A stretch of 64,000 bases of DNA from Undaria pinnatifida. Its lineage: Eukaryota; Sar; Phaeophyceae; Laminariales; Alariaceae. The translations under genes and the position numbers were made by a program. Each line of letters starts with the position of its first letter. Position 1 is the stretch's first letter. The notes below the pieces were generated by a model. It saw only the letters and a program-made list of their open reading frames with translations. It made no database searches and was not told where the DNA came from. The stretch covers positions 2,045,984-2,109,983 of the forward strand of contig JABAKD010000003.1 in assembly GCA_012845835.1 (NCBI GenBank), read 5' to 3'. Positions 1 through 11,580 of this stretch are shown in pieces.

Positions 1-306
1 CCCCCCCCCAGAGTCAAGCCACAGGCCCCAAGGGACTTGGGTAACACGATATAAGCAGACAAGGACAGCCGGAGACCATCCACAAAAAAACACAACTCGA
101 AGAAGAAAGAAAGCATAATCCACACAACACCATAATCCATGTCGATTAAATTTCTACCGATGCCAAACATCCAGCGTAAAATTGTACGCAACCACACCTC
201 GTTTTACGGCAAGCTGAAATCATAAGCAAACTAAAGATGAAAACCCTTCTAATTTTGCATGAAAATCTACGCAGCGTCTGCACATGCATCCCTCCTCTTT
301 TTCTTC
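1..306. other. No gene recognised at left edge
   Basis: No supported coding sequence or structured RNA is visible. The stretch precedes the A/B repeat modules. It would be the downstream side of the DIRS-like element, which reads on the minus strand. Confidence 0.5.
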
Positions 307-748
307 TCTTGAGCGTTAGGGTGGGATGGTGGGAAAAAAACGCTCAAAACCTGTCTCAACACTGCTCCTACTCGCCGGTCCTTTCTTTGCACTCTGTCGT
401 TCTTCGAGCCTGCTCCTCGACTACTACTTCGTTGAGGTGCCGACTATCTGATCGATATCAAGTCCTACCTATTTGCACTTTTTATTATTTTCCTACCACC
501 CGACAATTCTCATAACGCCTCTTCGCAAAGTTTATATTCAAACTACTTATATATTTCAATTTGTTATATTTGGCTCAAGAATTGTGGTACCTGGTATTAA
601 TTTTACGCAGTAAAAAAATGCCTTCGAAGACATAACGAGGGAATAATGGGATACTATGCTCCCAGACAAACAAATATCTCGTGCTAAACCGCTTCCTACT
701 TACCTCTTGGCCCATTACCCGGGAAAAACGGTACAACTAGCCACAGCC
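307..748 (+). repeat. Dispersed repeat, modules A then B (copy 1)
   Basis: Module A (about 307-590) and module B (about 601-748) both recur on the opposite strand at 29,205-29,706, but in the other order there. Shared landmarks are the GGTGGGATGGTGGGAAAAAA tract of A, its end near TTATATTTGGCTC, and the CCCATTACCCGGGAAAAAC tract of B. The copy lies directly downstream of the tyrosine recombinase relic (minus-strand reading). It may therefore be part of the terminal repeat of that element. The short reading frames over it are products of the repeat, not genes. Confidence 0.7.
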
Positions 749-817
749 TTCTCCATTGAGAAACTAAGCCCGATAATCTCTAAAGGCACATTTTAGTTTC
801 TGCTTCTTATAGTTACC

Positions 818-1842
818 TTACCTAATTAGTGCTTCTGACACAAACTCAGCTCCCTCACCCCCTGCTCTTACATAAACCATAAATGACAGTGACTTCCATC
901 TACCTTCTCTTTGAATCTGAATATCTGATGCACCTTGGGCGGCTAGCTGAGTGGCCCTTCCGATCCTGCCACAGTGTAGCGCGTACTGGATCGGATCTCT
1001 ACCCAAACTACCTACCATCCGTCTCAACACCTTCGTTGCTATCGTGCACGTGGCCACCGTCCATCCGATGGCTGACTGAATCTGCATCAGAGGTGCTGAT
1101 CCATCCAACTCTGGATAAATGTCCAGAAGATCCAACAGAAATTCGAGCGCCCCGTTATTCTTCCCATCCCCAACCCCTTCATTTTCTATCACTACTCCGG
1201 TCCTTGTCACGATCGTTCCCAACCTTTTCCTGTCTGATTTCGACGCATGGAACGTCACTTCTACTCTGTCTGCGGTTCTGCTGTCCTCCCAGTGGAGTTG
1301 GAAAGCTCCGATAAAGAAAACCAAGTCCCTTTTAGTGAGGCAGAAGTCAGGGTGTACGAGTCCGTTGCCGTAGGGCCAAATTTCAGAGCTCGACACAAAA
1401 GAAGAAATGACAAAGCAAGTCCGCGCCAGATTACCGATCCCTACCGTCCTACCTCGATGACCCTATCCATCCCTCTTGTTAACATTCTCCACGTGAGTGG
1501 CATCCTAACCCGGGGGGGTACGTCAGACTTTCCGTGCGCTCTATCGATTTCTTTTCTTACCGCAAGCACCATACAGTGGAACGTAGGCAACTTCCACCCC
1601 GCAAACATATTGTGGGAATACTTAATCGCGGCTAAATATCCTCGGATCGTTTGACTTTGGTTTTTGGACGCGAAGCATCGCAAGGCCATGAAATTTGTCA
1701 GCGCTTTTGCTGCTGCGTCTACCCTACCCTTTTCTGCCAACCAAGGACTCTGCCTTCTATCGCTCTCATACGACACCAGGTCTGCCATTTCGACCTGTAC
1801 AACAGGTATATATTTTTCGTTGACTTTTCGTCTGTTTTATGA
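818..1842 (-). pseudogene. Decayed tyrosine recombinase of a DIRS/Ngaro-like retroelement
   Basis: Two minus-strand frames together make a tyrosine recombinase. Bases 1788-1441 give the amino-terminal core-binding region, including the stretch GYLAAIKYSHNMFAGW. Bases 1396-818 give the catalytic region. The second frame is offset from the first, so at least one frameshift lies near 1,400-1,440. In the catalytic part the HxxR pair survives as HCGRIGRAT. The GRWKS tryptophan and the FMVYVR tyrosine are also present. DIRS and Ngaro elements use such an enzyme instead of a DDE integrase to insert DNA, and encode it downstream of RNase H. The matching reverse transcriptase and RNase H relics lie at 6.4-7.75 kb on the same strand in the expected order. 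The frameshift makes this a relic. Confidence 0.8.
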
Positions 1843-2668
1843 TCATGGGTTTCGTTTGGCCGCACGTATGTCGGCATGATTTATTTATTTTCTTGCGATT
1901 TGCAACTACTAACTTTCAAAGCTTGTTTAAATCACGTGTCAAAATGTCAGGTCCGAACTCCAAAACTCACGGGGGCACAGTTATGTTTCTAAATCGCCGT
2001 TGCTCTAAGGAAAACTGCATGTGTAAGTCGCCGTGTGAAGACCTGCGGGAAAGCCCCGGTTGATTGTTCAAGTGCTTGTACAAGCCATAATAATGTAGTT
2101 GAGACAACAGTGCATTCTTGTGACTTGGATTTCTTTCGTCGGACACACATGCAGAACCGTCTGACGGGATATTTGACGAAACAGTACCGACGCACCAATG
2201 GACAAATGGCTGCATCCGCGTTTCAATTCATGCCGAATCTAAAAAAGATGTTGTATTATACAGCAAGCCCGAGGTATCTCATTATCAACGCTCTTGATGC
2301 CGGTGAAACGCCCTGTACTTGAAAGTTTACATCAAAATTACCGAAGCGTGTTTACTTCTACATGGTGATGTTATGTTGGGGGCATCAGCAAAAAAAGCGC
2401 TTGGAAAGACTCCACGCCAACACGATGGATACCACCAGCTCATCCTTCATGCCACGTGTCATCACACATCGAACACGACCACTTACAAACGTTTACTGCA
2501 CGTAGCCGCCCTCCGGTCTCTGAGCTTCCACCCGAAAAAACGAGGTCTACAAGTACATAACTCTGCGCTTAGCCTGTAATCTATTTAATCCCCGACGAAA
2601 TCCACCCCCCACCCTCCCACACCCTCCGATCCCAACCACGTCACAACACAAGCAACAAGCAAAGTATT
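1843..2668. other. Spacer without recognised gene
   Basis: A plus-strand frame at 2,035-2,322 (95 codons, several cysteines) and short frames around it match no family that I recognise. No splice-supported gene could be built. The stretch separates the recombinase relic from the transposase relic. Confidence 0.4.
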
Positions 2669-5186
2669 TCACTGTGTGTCAACGAACCCAGGCTCCATGT
2701 CGATAATGTTGCGGTGAGAGTTGCAAGTCTTGCGCTTTTTCTCGATGCTGTCTTTCGACTCAATGCCGTCTGCGTCTTTCTCCAGCTTCAAGCACGCGCG
2801 ACAGTAGTCACGCGTGCGATGCGCGAAGCGACGCACCTGCGACAGCGTCAGGATCTTTTCCCGGCACATGGATGCGAAGACGTTCCGGTGCATGTTTCTC
2901 GAAACCTCATATTTGAGCTCCCGCCGAAATTTGAGTTTCGACATCCCCCAGGAGTACTCGATTTTCCCACGCCGGCCACCTCCAGATGATTCTTGGGCGA
3001 CATCACCAGGACGCGCCCGCGTTTCTCTACCGTGTGCTGTAGCGCTGTGCGCTCATTCTTGAAGTCCGGAAGACTACCCAGAACGTGGTCGATGTTCATC
3101 TTCGGGTCCTTGGCGGCTGTCGACATCCAGTCGACATACCACCCGCACTCCCACAGCACCTGCTTGCTCCCCCTCGCCTTTCCCACATATCCTCTCTTCT
3201 TGCCGATCTTGCCGCGCCTCCTCATCACCTTGTCTTCCGCGGGTGCCTCCCAATCATAGAAGGGAGGGGGATCGTTGGGACCGAAAGACACGCGCTGGAC
3301 ATCACCCACCTTCAGCTTCAAATTCACTGTCTCCGTGGTGAGCACGGCATCGAATTTCGAGCTCCAATCCTCGTCATTGGGGTGCATCTTCGCCCTCCTT
3401 GGACTCAAAGATCCCTCTATAATCACGTGATCACGAAGAGCCTTCTGCTTCCCTCCGTACTTCACGTTCATGTTTTGGACGTGCAGCCCATCCGGCAGGT
3501 ACTTCGTGTGCCGTGCCGAGTGATCAACCTCGATCGCCAGCTGTTTCCCTGGCTCAATCTCCTCGAGGCAGTCCATGATGTCGATCGTTTGCTGCACGAA
3601 ATCTGCAAAACTCCAGTAACCTTTCCAACCCAGGGGTCTCTTCCAAGGGCGTTCGGCCCTGTAGTTGCCGCCTTTCGTTCACTCGTGCGAGCTCGTCCGC
3701 TGCGAGAGGAAAACCAAAGTCACGATTCTCATCCTGAAACGCAGACACCATCTTCCCTGGGCCCTCCGACTTTTTTCTCAGCCCACGTACACCCCTGATC
3801 ACCCACTCCGTACCCTCGCGAGAGTATACCTTGTACACGCTTTCGTCCTGCCTGATGTGGTGCAATGACTCACCGCACCTGTATACGTCGGGCGCATGGA
3901 AATGTTCGCAAGGAGCTTCCGAAGCCATTTTTAAGCGAACACTGTAGCATTCCCTCGCCGCCCCAAGTCCCTGCCGTAGAGCATTGTATCGCTCGTCGGA
4001 CCCGACCCCGAGGAAGTCGACGTGAAATTCGACGTACTCCTTGCCGCCCCTCTCGTAGATATACGTTTCAGCTGAAAACGCCTCTGGGCCGGTCTCTCGT
4101 CGATCATGGAAGGCGTCTTGTTCTTCCTCAGTCAGGGATGACCACCCCGCCCGCACTCAGCATGGTTTACGAAGCGCCAGTTTCGCTGCGTGCGAAGGCA
4201 CTCCTTGCGGGCCGCTTCGGTATCCGGCCGCTCATGACCGTCAGTATAATATGATTGTTTCGCCCTGTCATGCTTACATCCGAGCTTGCGCATCCAGACG
4301 TTGATTGTAGTCGTGGATATGGGAAGGCTGAGTCCATGCTCGACCGCCTTTAGGTTCCCTTCTCCCCGCACAAGCAGTTGTTCGTTCATGAACTTGTGCG
4401 TGTTCTTCGTGGTGACTCGTTTTTGGGCCTTCAGTCAACCGAGCAACTCCATCGAGAGATCTTACTTTGCTCATAATCCACCCTCTCTCGCGCATCTCTC
4501 TATAATCTCGCTTAAAATAGCCGCCAAGCTGCTAAAACTGACGCGTCGAGGAGAAGATCGTCGACGGGGTGTATCTCCTGTCCATCTTCTCCTAAATATC
4601 TTCAGTAAGCAGCAGAAGAGAGTAGGTGAGACGAGCGACACGTCGTCCAGGGCTTTCTTCGCAACTTTTTTGGCGGCCTCGCCGACCCTCAAAAAGCGCC
4701 GCAAAGGCGATCCTGATATTCTCATCGATTAGCAGATCCCGCAGGCGTACTTCTTCGAGTAGGTCCACGACCACCATGGTTTGAGCGACGAGCTGTGTCA
4801 ACTGTGCGGCAGATACCTTCGTGTCCTGTGCTTCGTTTTCCACTGGCCCACATGCCGTAGCCCCATCACCCACGGAGCCGCTTTCGGTCTTGTCGTCAAA
4901 AACAACTGTTTGATTCCCCCATCATACAGCTCCGAAGCCGGCGGATGTGCCCTTCGTCCCTCTGCGCTTGCTCTTGCACTTCTACCGCGCGGCGCTCGAG
5001 GTACGAGTGCCGGTTTTTGAATTTCTTCTTCACCCTTGCCTCGCGCCTGGTCCAAGCCAGAGTGAGACACCGCTTCTCTTGCTCCGTCAGAATTGTAGAC
5101 TTCATCCAGTCCGAGCGCAACAGGCTGCCTCCTTCATTGCGTTGTTTCTTGAACTGACGCTCCTGTACTGCGTTCAACCTGGCCAT
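2669..5186 (-). pseudogene. Decayed DDE transposase (IS630/Tc1-mariner-like, tentative)
   Basis: A chain of minus-strand frames reads as one transposase broken by several frameshifts: 5186-4896 (likely start, MARLNAVQERQFKKQR), 4873-4592, 4495-4274, 4389-4132, 4156-3554, 3597-2848 and 2944-2669. The middle carries a DNA-binding-like region (WMRKLGCKHDRAKQSYYTDG). The catalytic region shows a likely first acidic residue in EVDHSARHT. A conserved block runs DFKNERTALQHTVEKRG...SPKNHLEVAGVG, and after a frameshift comes a tryptophan-glycine block (EYSWGMSKLKFRREL) that should hold the last acidic residue. The enzyme would cut and paste its own DNA. The superfamily call rests on motif layout only. 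No terminal inverted repeats were found by eye. It sits between the two halves of the DIRS-like element, suggesting insertion into it. Confidence 0.7.
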
Positions 5187-6439
5187 GCTATTTTACGATT
5201 TACCTGATAAGGGACCAAAGGAGATGGGGTCGGGGTCAAGTGCGTACTGCAAATGTTGCCTGGTGTATGCACACTCTGCAAGGCTCAAGGTAACACGTCA
5301 ATAGTAGCCTGTACTTGTACCCACATTATTTGCGCGTGCAGCAGCAACAGGACTCGATGGTAAGATGTGCTGTGAACCACTTCGAGGTGTACGAGTACGT
5401 GCGGAGTTGTACAGTAGCAGGGCTTGCGGCATATCCTGCGGTACCAAAGGAGCATTGTGCCACAATCGCTGTATTCGTACGGACATCACATGTAGCGTAC
5501 GTGCTGCACAGCAGTACAAACACAAGCGCACAATGCGAGCAACAGCAGTCTTCCGCTTATACCTGTACTTGTACTCGTGGTCAGAGGAATGCGTTCAAAA
5601 TTGTACAGCAGTCTCACGGCAGTCATATCGTAGTGCACCATATTACAGTTTAAACTTGTACTCCCAGAGCCTAAGATTGTACACAAGAGCAACAATGGAT
5701 ATGGCCCAGCCGTAGTGCATGTGGTACAAGTACACCAACCGCACATGTTCGGGAGCAGTAGTGCAGGTACACAACATGACCACATGTGTCTCATGGAGCT
5801 GCTGTTTGACATCAGCGGTACGCGCCATTTTCGAAAAGTTTAAGGAATCAAGGAGCGCTTACACATCTAGCTGACTTCGCCTTGAGGAAGCTTTGCAGCA
5901 GCAACGTCTGCAGCAGCCTAGCTGGAGACTTGATCGGGATCTGTGTCTAGGTTGATCTCCTCGCCCTTGTAACCTTCTCCCAGCTCAATCTCCACCACGC
6001 CTGCATTGGCTGCGTCTCGTGTCTCGAAGCTTGATGAGTTCACCACCCAAGTTGCCTTCATCGAATTTTTGGGTGTATCTAAACTTCAGCCCCCACGTCC
6101 CTTTGCGCTTGTCCTCGACAGCTACAGGGGGGCTTGGTTTCACCCACTTCATGACCTTCGGCAAGGTCGCGGCAAAAGCCCTTGGCAAGGAAATGGTGCT
6201 GTGCTGCCGATGCTCCTGTTCTTGGCCATCGCATTTCATTGCGCCGCATTTTTTGAAAATGTACGAAAATGACGATTTCACTCCGCAATCACGCCGCATC
6301 ACAGTGTGCTGTGATTGATCGAGAACTCTTCCACTGTACAACAGGCGCTACACAGCATTTCAAGAGTTGTAGCTTCTGTGCGTGAGTTCACCGATTACAG
6401 CAGTGTTTTGGGTTTGAGATAGGACCTAGTACAAACAGA
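5187..6439. other. TGTAC-rich low-complexity DNA, no recognised gene
   Basis: From about 5,290 to 5,800 the words TGTAC, GTACA and CAGCAG recur, producing open frames on both strands (for example 5315-5653 plus and 5326-5523 minus) whose composition follows the repeats. The remainder to 6,439 shows no family match. Confidence 0.5.
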
Positions 6440-6905
6440 GATATGACCATCTGAAGAATTGTGGGCTTCATGGCCGGTCCAGCCTGTAACGACTGCAGGT
6501 TGCTAGCAATCTCGTCTTTCGGCCAACTAGAAATTCCGCAGGCTATTACGTTCCGCACTCCCGGGATATGTTTAGCGACATGACTCCAACCGCTCGTGAT
6601 TTCGAGGTCTGCCCAGTAACCTCATAGCTAAAGAAGCGCGTTTGTCGCACGATCCGCCACATCTGTTAACCCACGACACGGCGGTAACATTGTCTCCTCT
6701 CAACAGCATTGGGTCGCCCTCGGTTTCTGATCTGTCGTGCAAGATGACTTGGGTCACAAATGCTGTCATTACCATGCCACAAAAGTTCGAGTAGCTTAAT
6801 TGTGATTGCTTCTTGTCCGCTAGTTACGGCCTGGTCTTTTAACAGCTGCGACAGGTTAGTCCAAGTCATATTTTCATTGCACTCTATGCTCAAGACAAAA
6901 TCCAC
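6440..6905 (-). pseudogene. Decayed RNase H of the DIRS-like element
   Basis: Overlapping minus-strand frames 6905-6666 and 6775-6572, continuing to about 6,440, hold the RNase H part of a DIRS-type polyprotein. A recognisable block is LLRGDNVTAVSWVNRCGGS. It is followed after a frameshift by a region reading KHIPGVRNVIACGIS, typical of the end of this domain. RNase H removes the RNA template during reverse transcription. Frameshifts near 6,600 and 6,770 break the frame. It continues from the reverse transcriptase relic immediately to the right and would have been followed by the recombinase at 0.8-1.8 kb before the intervening insertion. Confidence 0.75.
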
Positions 6906-6976
6906 CTACATCCGTAAAACTCGCGTCTGGATAATAGCGTCGTGCTGGAGGTCTTTCTACGTGCGTGAAGAATGTT

Positions 6977-7751
6977 GCTCCGAGTGACCGCCCATCGCCT
7001 ACCAGCTGCTGGTCAATTGCCCATTTCCAATGTCATTGCGGAACTCCCAACCGAGCTTCACGAGTATCTGCGTCCTGTTTTTGGATTTAGCGTTTTTGTG
7101 CAGATCAGTCAGACGCAACGGCTGCCAAACAAAATATCTACCTGCTCTTACCACGTATGTTAGGTTTCACTATTTGTCCGCCATACTAAACACGTCCTGC
7201 GCTCGCGCATACTTCTTTGACCTTGGCCAGTCGTATGTGTGTCGGATGGCATCTACCCTTTCCTTGGTGATCGAGATCCGCATAGTGTGCGTGCTGATGG
7301 TAAAGCCGAGTGCGTTTACGATTGACTTCCAATCAGTGCTCTTCTTTGGTGCCAATATAGGCACTTCGTCTTTCTCACCTGATCCAAATGGTCTCACCTG
7401 ATTCGAGGCGAGAGAAGACGAAGCTACAAGCGCCGTTTGATCAAATGAGTTGCCTTGTACGCTAGCCATGATAAAGTTGTCAACATAAACCGATGTAAAG
7501 AAGAGCTCATTGGGTCCCCCCTTTTGAAGTGCGGTCACTTTCACTCCAGGCGGGATTTGAGTGGGTTTCTTGGTTTTCCACGGGTCTACAATTTTGACAT
7601 GCGACATAATTGCTTTCCTTCGGGTAGAATAAGCGCACTCTCTACAGTGGTAATAACGGGTCTGGCGCTCGGAGGAATCACCGGTTGGTACGGTTGGGGC
7701 TCGGTGGAATCGTTCCAAACCCTTTTTTTTACATAAACGGATGGTATTCAT
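6977..7751 (-). pseudogene. Decayed reverse transcriptase of the DIRS-like element
   Basis: The minus-strand frame 7751-7170 carries the palm and thumb of a DIRS-type reverse transcriptase. The catalytic YVDD motif reads YVDN, so one catalytic aspartate is lost. The downstream block NALGFTISTHTMRISITKER is typical of this group. Reading continues after a frameshift near 7,165 as NLTYVVRAGRYFVW, then a stop near 6,990. The amino-terminal fingers are missing and the DNA upstream (7,752 onward) is satellite-like. The lost aspartate and the frameshifts make it inactive. Confidence 0.8.
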
Positions 7752-7784
7752 TTTATAAATGAAGTTGGATATTTTTGAAGTGTT

Positions 7785-8850
7785 TAGTCTGTAGTGTAAG
7801 CGTCTACAACCTGAACTGTTGATCTAAGGTCAGATTGATAATCTGGGGTTCAGAATTGGAATTGAAATGTTAATCTGAGGTCAGATAAGTGAAAATCCGG
7901 GCCGATCTGCTGTCCCCCCCAAAACGCATTCCCAACCGCCCCGTCGTCCTATGATCAGAGAAGGGTCCTGATTTTGAAGTTAGATAACACCACCCTGCCG
8001 TCCACTGCTCGGAAAAGTGTTGTTACACATGTACTTGACCAACAATTTTCTGGAAATTGATATTTTATTGACTAGTGTTTGCGTCTAAATACGTTAAAAG
8101 GATAGCTGTTGCTGTACATATAACACACCTACAAGCTGAAATGTTAATCTGAGGTCACATTAGTGAAAACCCAGGGCAGATCTGCTGTCCCATCCAGCAA
8201 ACATTCCCAACCACCCTATCCATGTACGGTTCAGAATTGGAATTGAATTGTTAATCTATTAATCTGAGGTCAGATTAGTGAAAACTTGGGCCGATCTGCT
8301 GTCCCGCCCAACACACGTTCCCAACCACCGCATTCTTGTCCTATGACCAAGAAAGGGGTCTAATTTTGATTAGATCTACACCACCCTGCCGTCCTCCGCT
8401 CGGAGAAGTGTTATTATACATGTGCTTGACCAAACTTTTTCTGCAAATTGATATTATATTGACTACTGTTTGCGTCTTAATCCATTCAAAGGATAGCTGC
8501 CGCTGTACATATACCATACCTACATTTCGATATGTTGATCTGAGGTCAGATTAGTGAAAATCCGGGGCCGATCTGCTGTCTCACCAGCAAACATTCCCAA
8601 ACACCCCATCCATGTCTGATGACCGGAGAAGGGTCCTGGTTTTGAAGTTAGATCTACACCACCCTGACGCATTTGCGATACCGCTGTTTGTGGCTGTACA
8701 TAAAACACAACTACAATCTGAAATGTTAATCTGAGGTCAGCTTAGTGAAAATCCGGGCTGATCTGCTGTCCCACCCCTACTCACTGCAACAAAGATTCCC
8801 AACCACCCCATTCGGTCCTATTCGAACATTAACTTCGATTTGTGTACGTA
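7785..8850. repeat. Irregular tandem repeat, five copies
   Basis: A core of the form AATCTGAGGTCAGATTAGTG, followed by a run ending GCCGATCTGCTGTCC and CATTCCCAACCACC, occurs near 7,871, 8,148, 8,257, 8,537 and 8,729. Spacings are therefore about 110-280 bases. Longer repeats share a piece about TTATATTGACTACTGTTTGCG. No coding sequence is supported. Confidence 0.75.
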
Positions 8851-9011
8851 TACACCACCCTGTTGTGTTAACTGGTTTTGCTGTATAGGTTCGCCGCAGC
8901 AAAAGGGCAATACCAGGCGAAAGGTGGGATTTCGACTAAAGAAACACTACGCCCAGTTTGACGGACGATGCAGCATGTACTCGTAGAGGAGGCGGCGATA
9001 CAAAAGAATAG

Positions 9012-9480
9012 ATGGAGGAGGATGAGAAGGAAGAGGAGAAGGAGGAGGCGGAGCACATGGAAGACATGAACGAGGAGTGGGAGGAGAAGGGTAAGGAGGA
9101 AGAGGAGAAGGGGGAGGTGGAGCGCATGGAAGACATGAACGAGGAGGGAGATGAGGAAGAGGAGAAGGGGGAGGTGGATCACATGGAGAACATGAATGAG
9201 GAGGTGGAGGAGGGGATGGACTACATGATGGGTGAGGAGGAGGAGTAGGGGGAGGAGGAGGGGGAGGAGGAGGATGAGAAGGAAGAGGAGAATGGGGAGG
9301 TTTAGGAGGATGAGGACGAGGATGAGGAATATACGGAAGACGAGGATGAGGGATATACGGAAGACGAAGATGAGGAATATACGGAAGATGGTGAGAAGGA
9401 GGAGGACGAGGAGGACGAGGGGTGGGAAAGGTTGAAGTGGAAGGGGAGGGGGAGGGGGGCGCGTAGGAAGAGTAGAGTGG
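9012..9480. repeat. Purine-rich (GGA/GAG) tract
   Basis: The plus strand is almost entirely purine for over 400 bases, built from GAGGAG, GAAGAC and GGATGAG words, with locally repeated units. It yields an acidic frame on the plus strand (9012-9248) and a leucine-rich frame on the minus strand (9704-8868). Both look like products of the skew and neither is called as a gene. Confidence 0.8.
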
Positions 9481-9659
9481 CGAGGAGGGGGATGTTCGAC
9501 GGCATCACCCGTAACATCGGGGATGATGCCAGGAAAGTGACCATTGGTACTTTTTCTGAGGTCGCTGTTATCGCGGAGAGAAACAGTAGGCAGAAGAAGC
9601 AAGACGATCGTGGCCTGACGTTCAGCGAGGTGTGTGGTGTGTCGAAAGGTGGCAATGTC

Positions 9660-9775
9660 GACCCCTCGGTTTATGCCATAATTATAAATGGATGAAACGT
9701 ACATTTTATTTGGTAAATAGACAGTTTCAACCGTACGAACTGTGCCGCACGGTTCATACGGTTTGATGATAGGTC
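9660..9775 (-). repeat. Dispersed repeat, intact paralogue of the Ty3 insertion site
   Basis: Read on the minus strand, this stretch runs CATCAAACCGT..., GTTGAAACTGTCTATTTACC, then AAAATGTACGTTTCATCC. The same sequence occurs interrupted by the retrotransposon: its left part ends at 13,756 and its right part begins at 23,999. The uninterrupted order GAAACTGTCTATTTAC here spans the junction (AGAC at 9,719-9,722). Confidence 0.8.
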
Positions 9776-10725
9776 GATATTCTGCCGGACACGGAAAAAC
9801 AGGCTAATCACGTCATTGAATACAAACGTACTGGTTTTAAATTTGATTTAAACATGTACGGTTCGGCATGGTTCGGTACGGTTCGAAGGAAGGATGGTGT
9901 TCGCGGTGTGCCGCGAGATTGGACTTGACATGCGTGAGAAACAGCTATCGGGGTGCCATGCAATTATGCTCGAAAGAGAAATCACATTAGGAGTATTAAA
10001 AGAGGACCATAGTAAATAGGACCTACGGTACCAAAAAAAACTGTATATTTACCTACTGTTAGACATCAAAAATTGGTTTACTATCGCCCTCTGTAGGTGG
10101 GTGTACCTGTTGCTGCACCATACATATATACGTGTACCACTGTTTCCGCTGGCCATTGATTGTACCATACCATGTTACTGTTACCACTATACAGATACTA
10201 CTACTACTGCTGTACGTACTGCTGTGGTGCTGTGCACTGAAATCACACTACTGTTTGCTGTTGTAGTGAGTGAGTAGATCGTTTCTCTTTTGTCGGCTAC
10301 GCGTGGATGCCGGCTTATATATAGTGTTTCACTTTACCGGATCTGTGGATTGCGTAATCGGGTGTGCATCGTGGACCAGTTGTTCTTGGTATTTTTTTCT
10401 TGATCCGCTATACCGACCCCGCCCTAGCGTAGTGCGGGGTACCACTTACGAAGTGCATTATTTATTAGCCCCTACTGCTGAATGAACCATTGCTGGACAT
10501 ATCTCGTTGTGCCGTAAGACTGGTGTTAGTTGTTGCTGTGCCATATCCGTCGCGACCGCCGCCGCTCGGTCGACCGTGCGCTCAACGCCGCTCGATCGAC
10601 CGCGGCGGTCTTGGGCCGGCCTCGTCGATCGTACGTCGCCGCCGCATGCTCGCTCGCTCGCTCACCCGCCGTCGCCCTTGTAAATGCTAAAATTGAAATA
10701 GGGTTTACGAAACGTGGCCAAGGGG
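9776..10725. other. No recognised gene
   Basis: This is mostly AT-rich DNA with CTACTACTACTG runs near 10,190-10,220. A CG-rich patch at 10,545-10,675 contains CGATCG words and a CTCG run (10,648-10,663). Confidence 0.45.
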
Positions 10726-10832
10726 CACGCGGGATCCACACAACTAGGTACACTTCCTAGTCTAATCTGCATGCGTGGGGCACGCGGGATGCACACAACT
10801 AGGTACACTTCCTAGTTCAATCTGCATGCGTG
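10726..10832. repeat. Tandem duplication, about 54-bp unit
   Basis: Two adjacent near-identical copies contain GGGCACGCGGGAT, CACACAACTAGGTACACTTCC and CTGCATGCGTGG. Confidence 0.85.
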
Positions 10833-11580
10833 GAGCCTCAGTGGCGCCATATCAGACGCTCGTAAAAAACTTGGTAATCTTTCGGCTCGCAGCACGGCGC
10901 TTCAAGGGGGCTTTGGTCTGTCGTGACACTATTGTATCAACTGCATCCGGCCGCCTCGACGTTCAGCTTTTGAAACGGCACATATCTGCTCCCAGATAAG
11001 TGCATACTTGTTTTCTGATTACTTTGGGGTCCAAGTGACCCAACCTCTTCACACAACGCACTCCAAGAACCCAAGATCAACTTCACAACATCATGAGACT
11101 GCAGAACAGGGGCGCCACAAGAGACGGTAGCCGGCCATTCAAGTGCTCCAAATCAACATGTCATGTGTCATGGTATTGGAGGTAGCCATTTTGTAGGGTG
11201 TATGTAGGAGTTCGGATTGCCCCTAGTACGCATATGCATCTAGACCGCGGTCATGTATGTTCACTCCTCTTCTCTACCTTCTTGATGTAGACTCTTTAAG
11301 GAAATAATAAAAAGGAGAAAGATACGGAAGGGAGACCTTGAGGAAATTGCAACTGTGGTAGACCCCCCATTAATAGTTGATAGTACTGGCTATAGAGACC
11401 CGAATACCATTTCACTTGTGATCTTCGCTTCAAGAACAAGCACAGTTTAGGCACGGTTTGGAAAGGCATGTCCAAACGCACGACGAAATCAAGCCGTTTT
11501 CAACCAGAGGTCGAAACTCAAGAGGCATACCATACGCCTACACACCTGAAACTTCGTGATACTGCACTCCCGCCCGGAGG
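10833..11580. other. No recognised gene
   Basis: Short frames on both strands match nothing I recognise and show no coding support. Confidence 0.4.

Noticed and set aside
5315-5812. Overlapping frames on both strands
   Set aside because: TGTAC-rich low complexity explains them.
8868-9704. 278-codon minus-strand frame, leucine-rich
   Set aside because: It is the complement of the purine-rich tract; composition alone keeps it open and it shows no domain.
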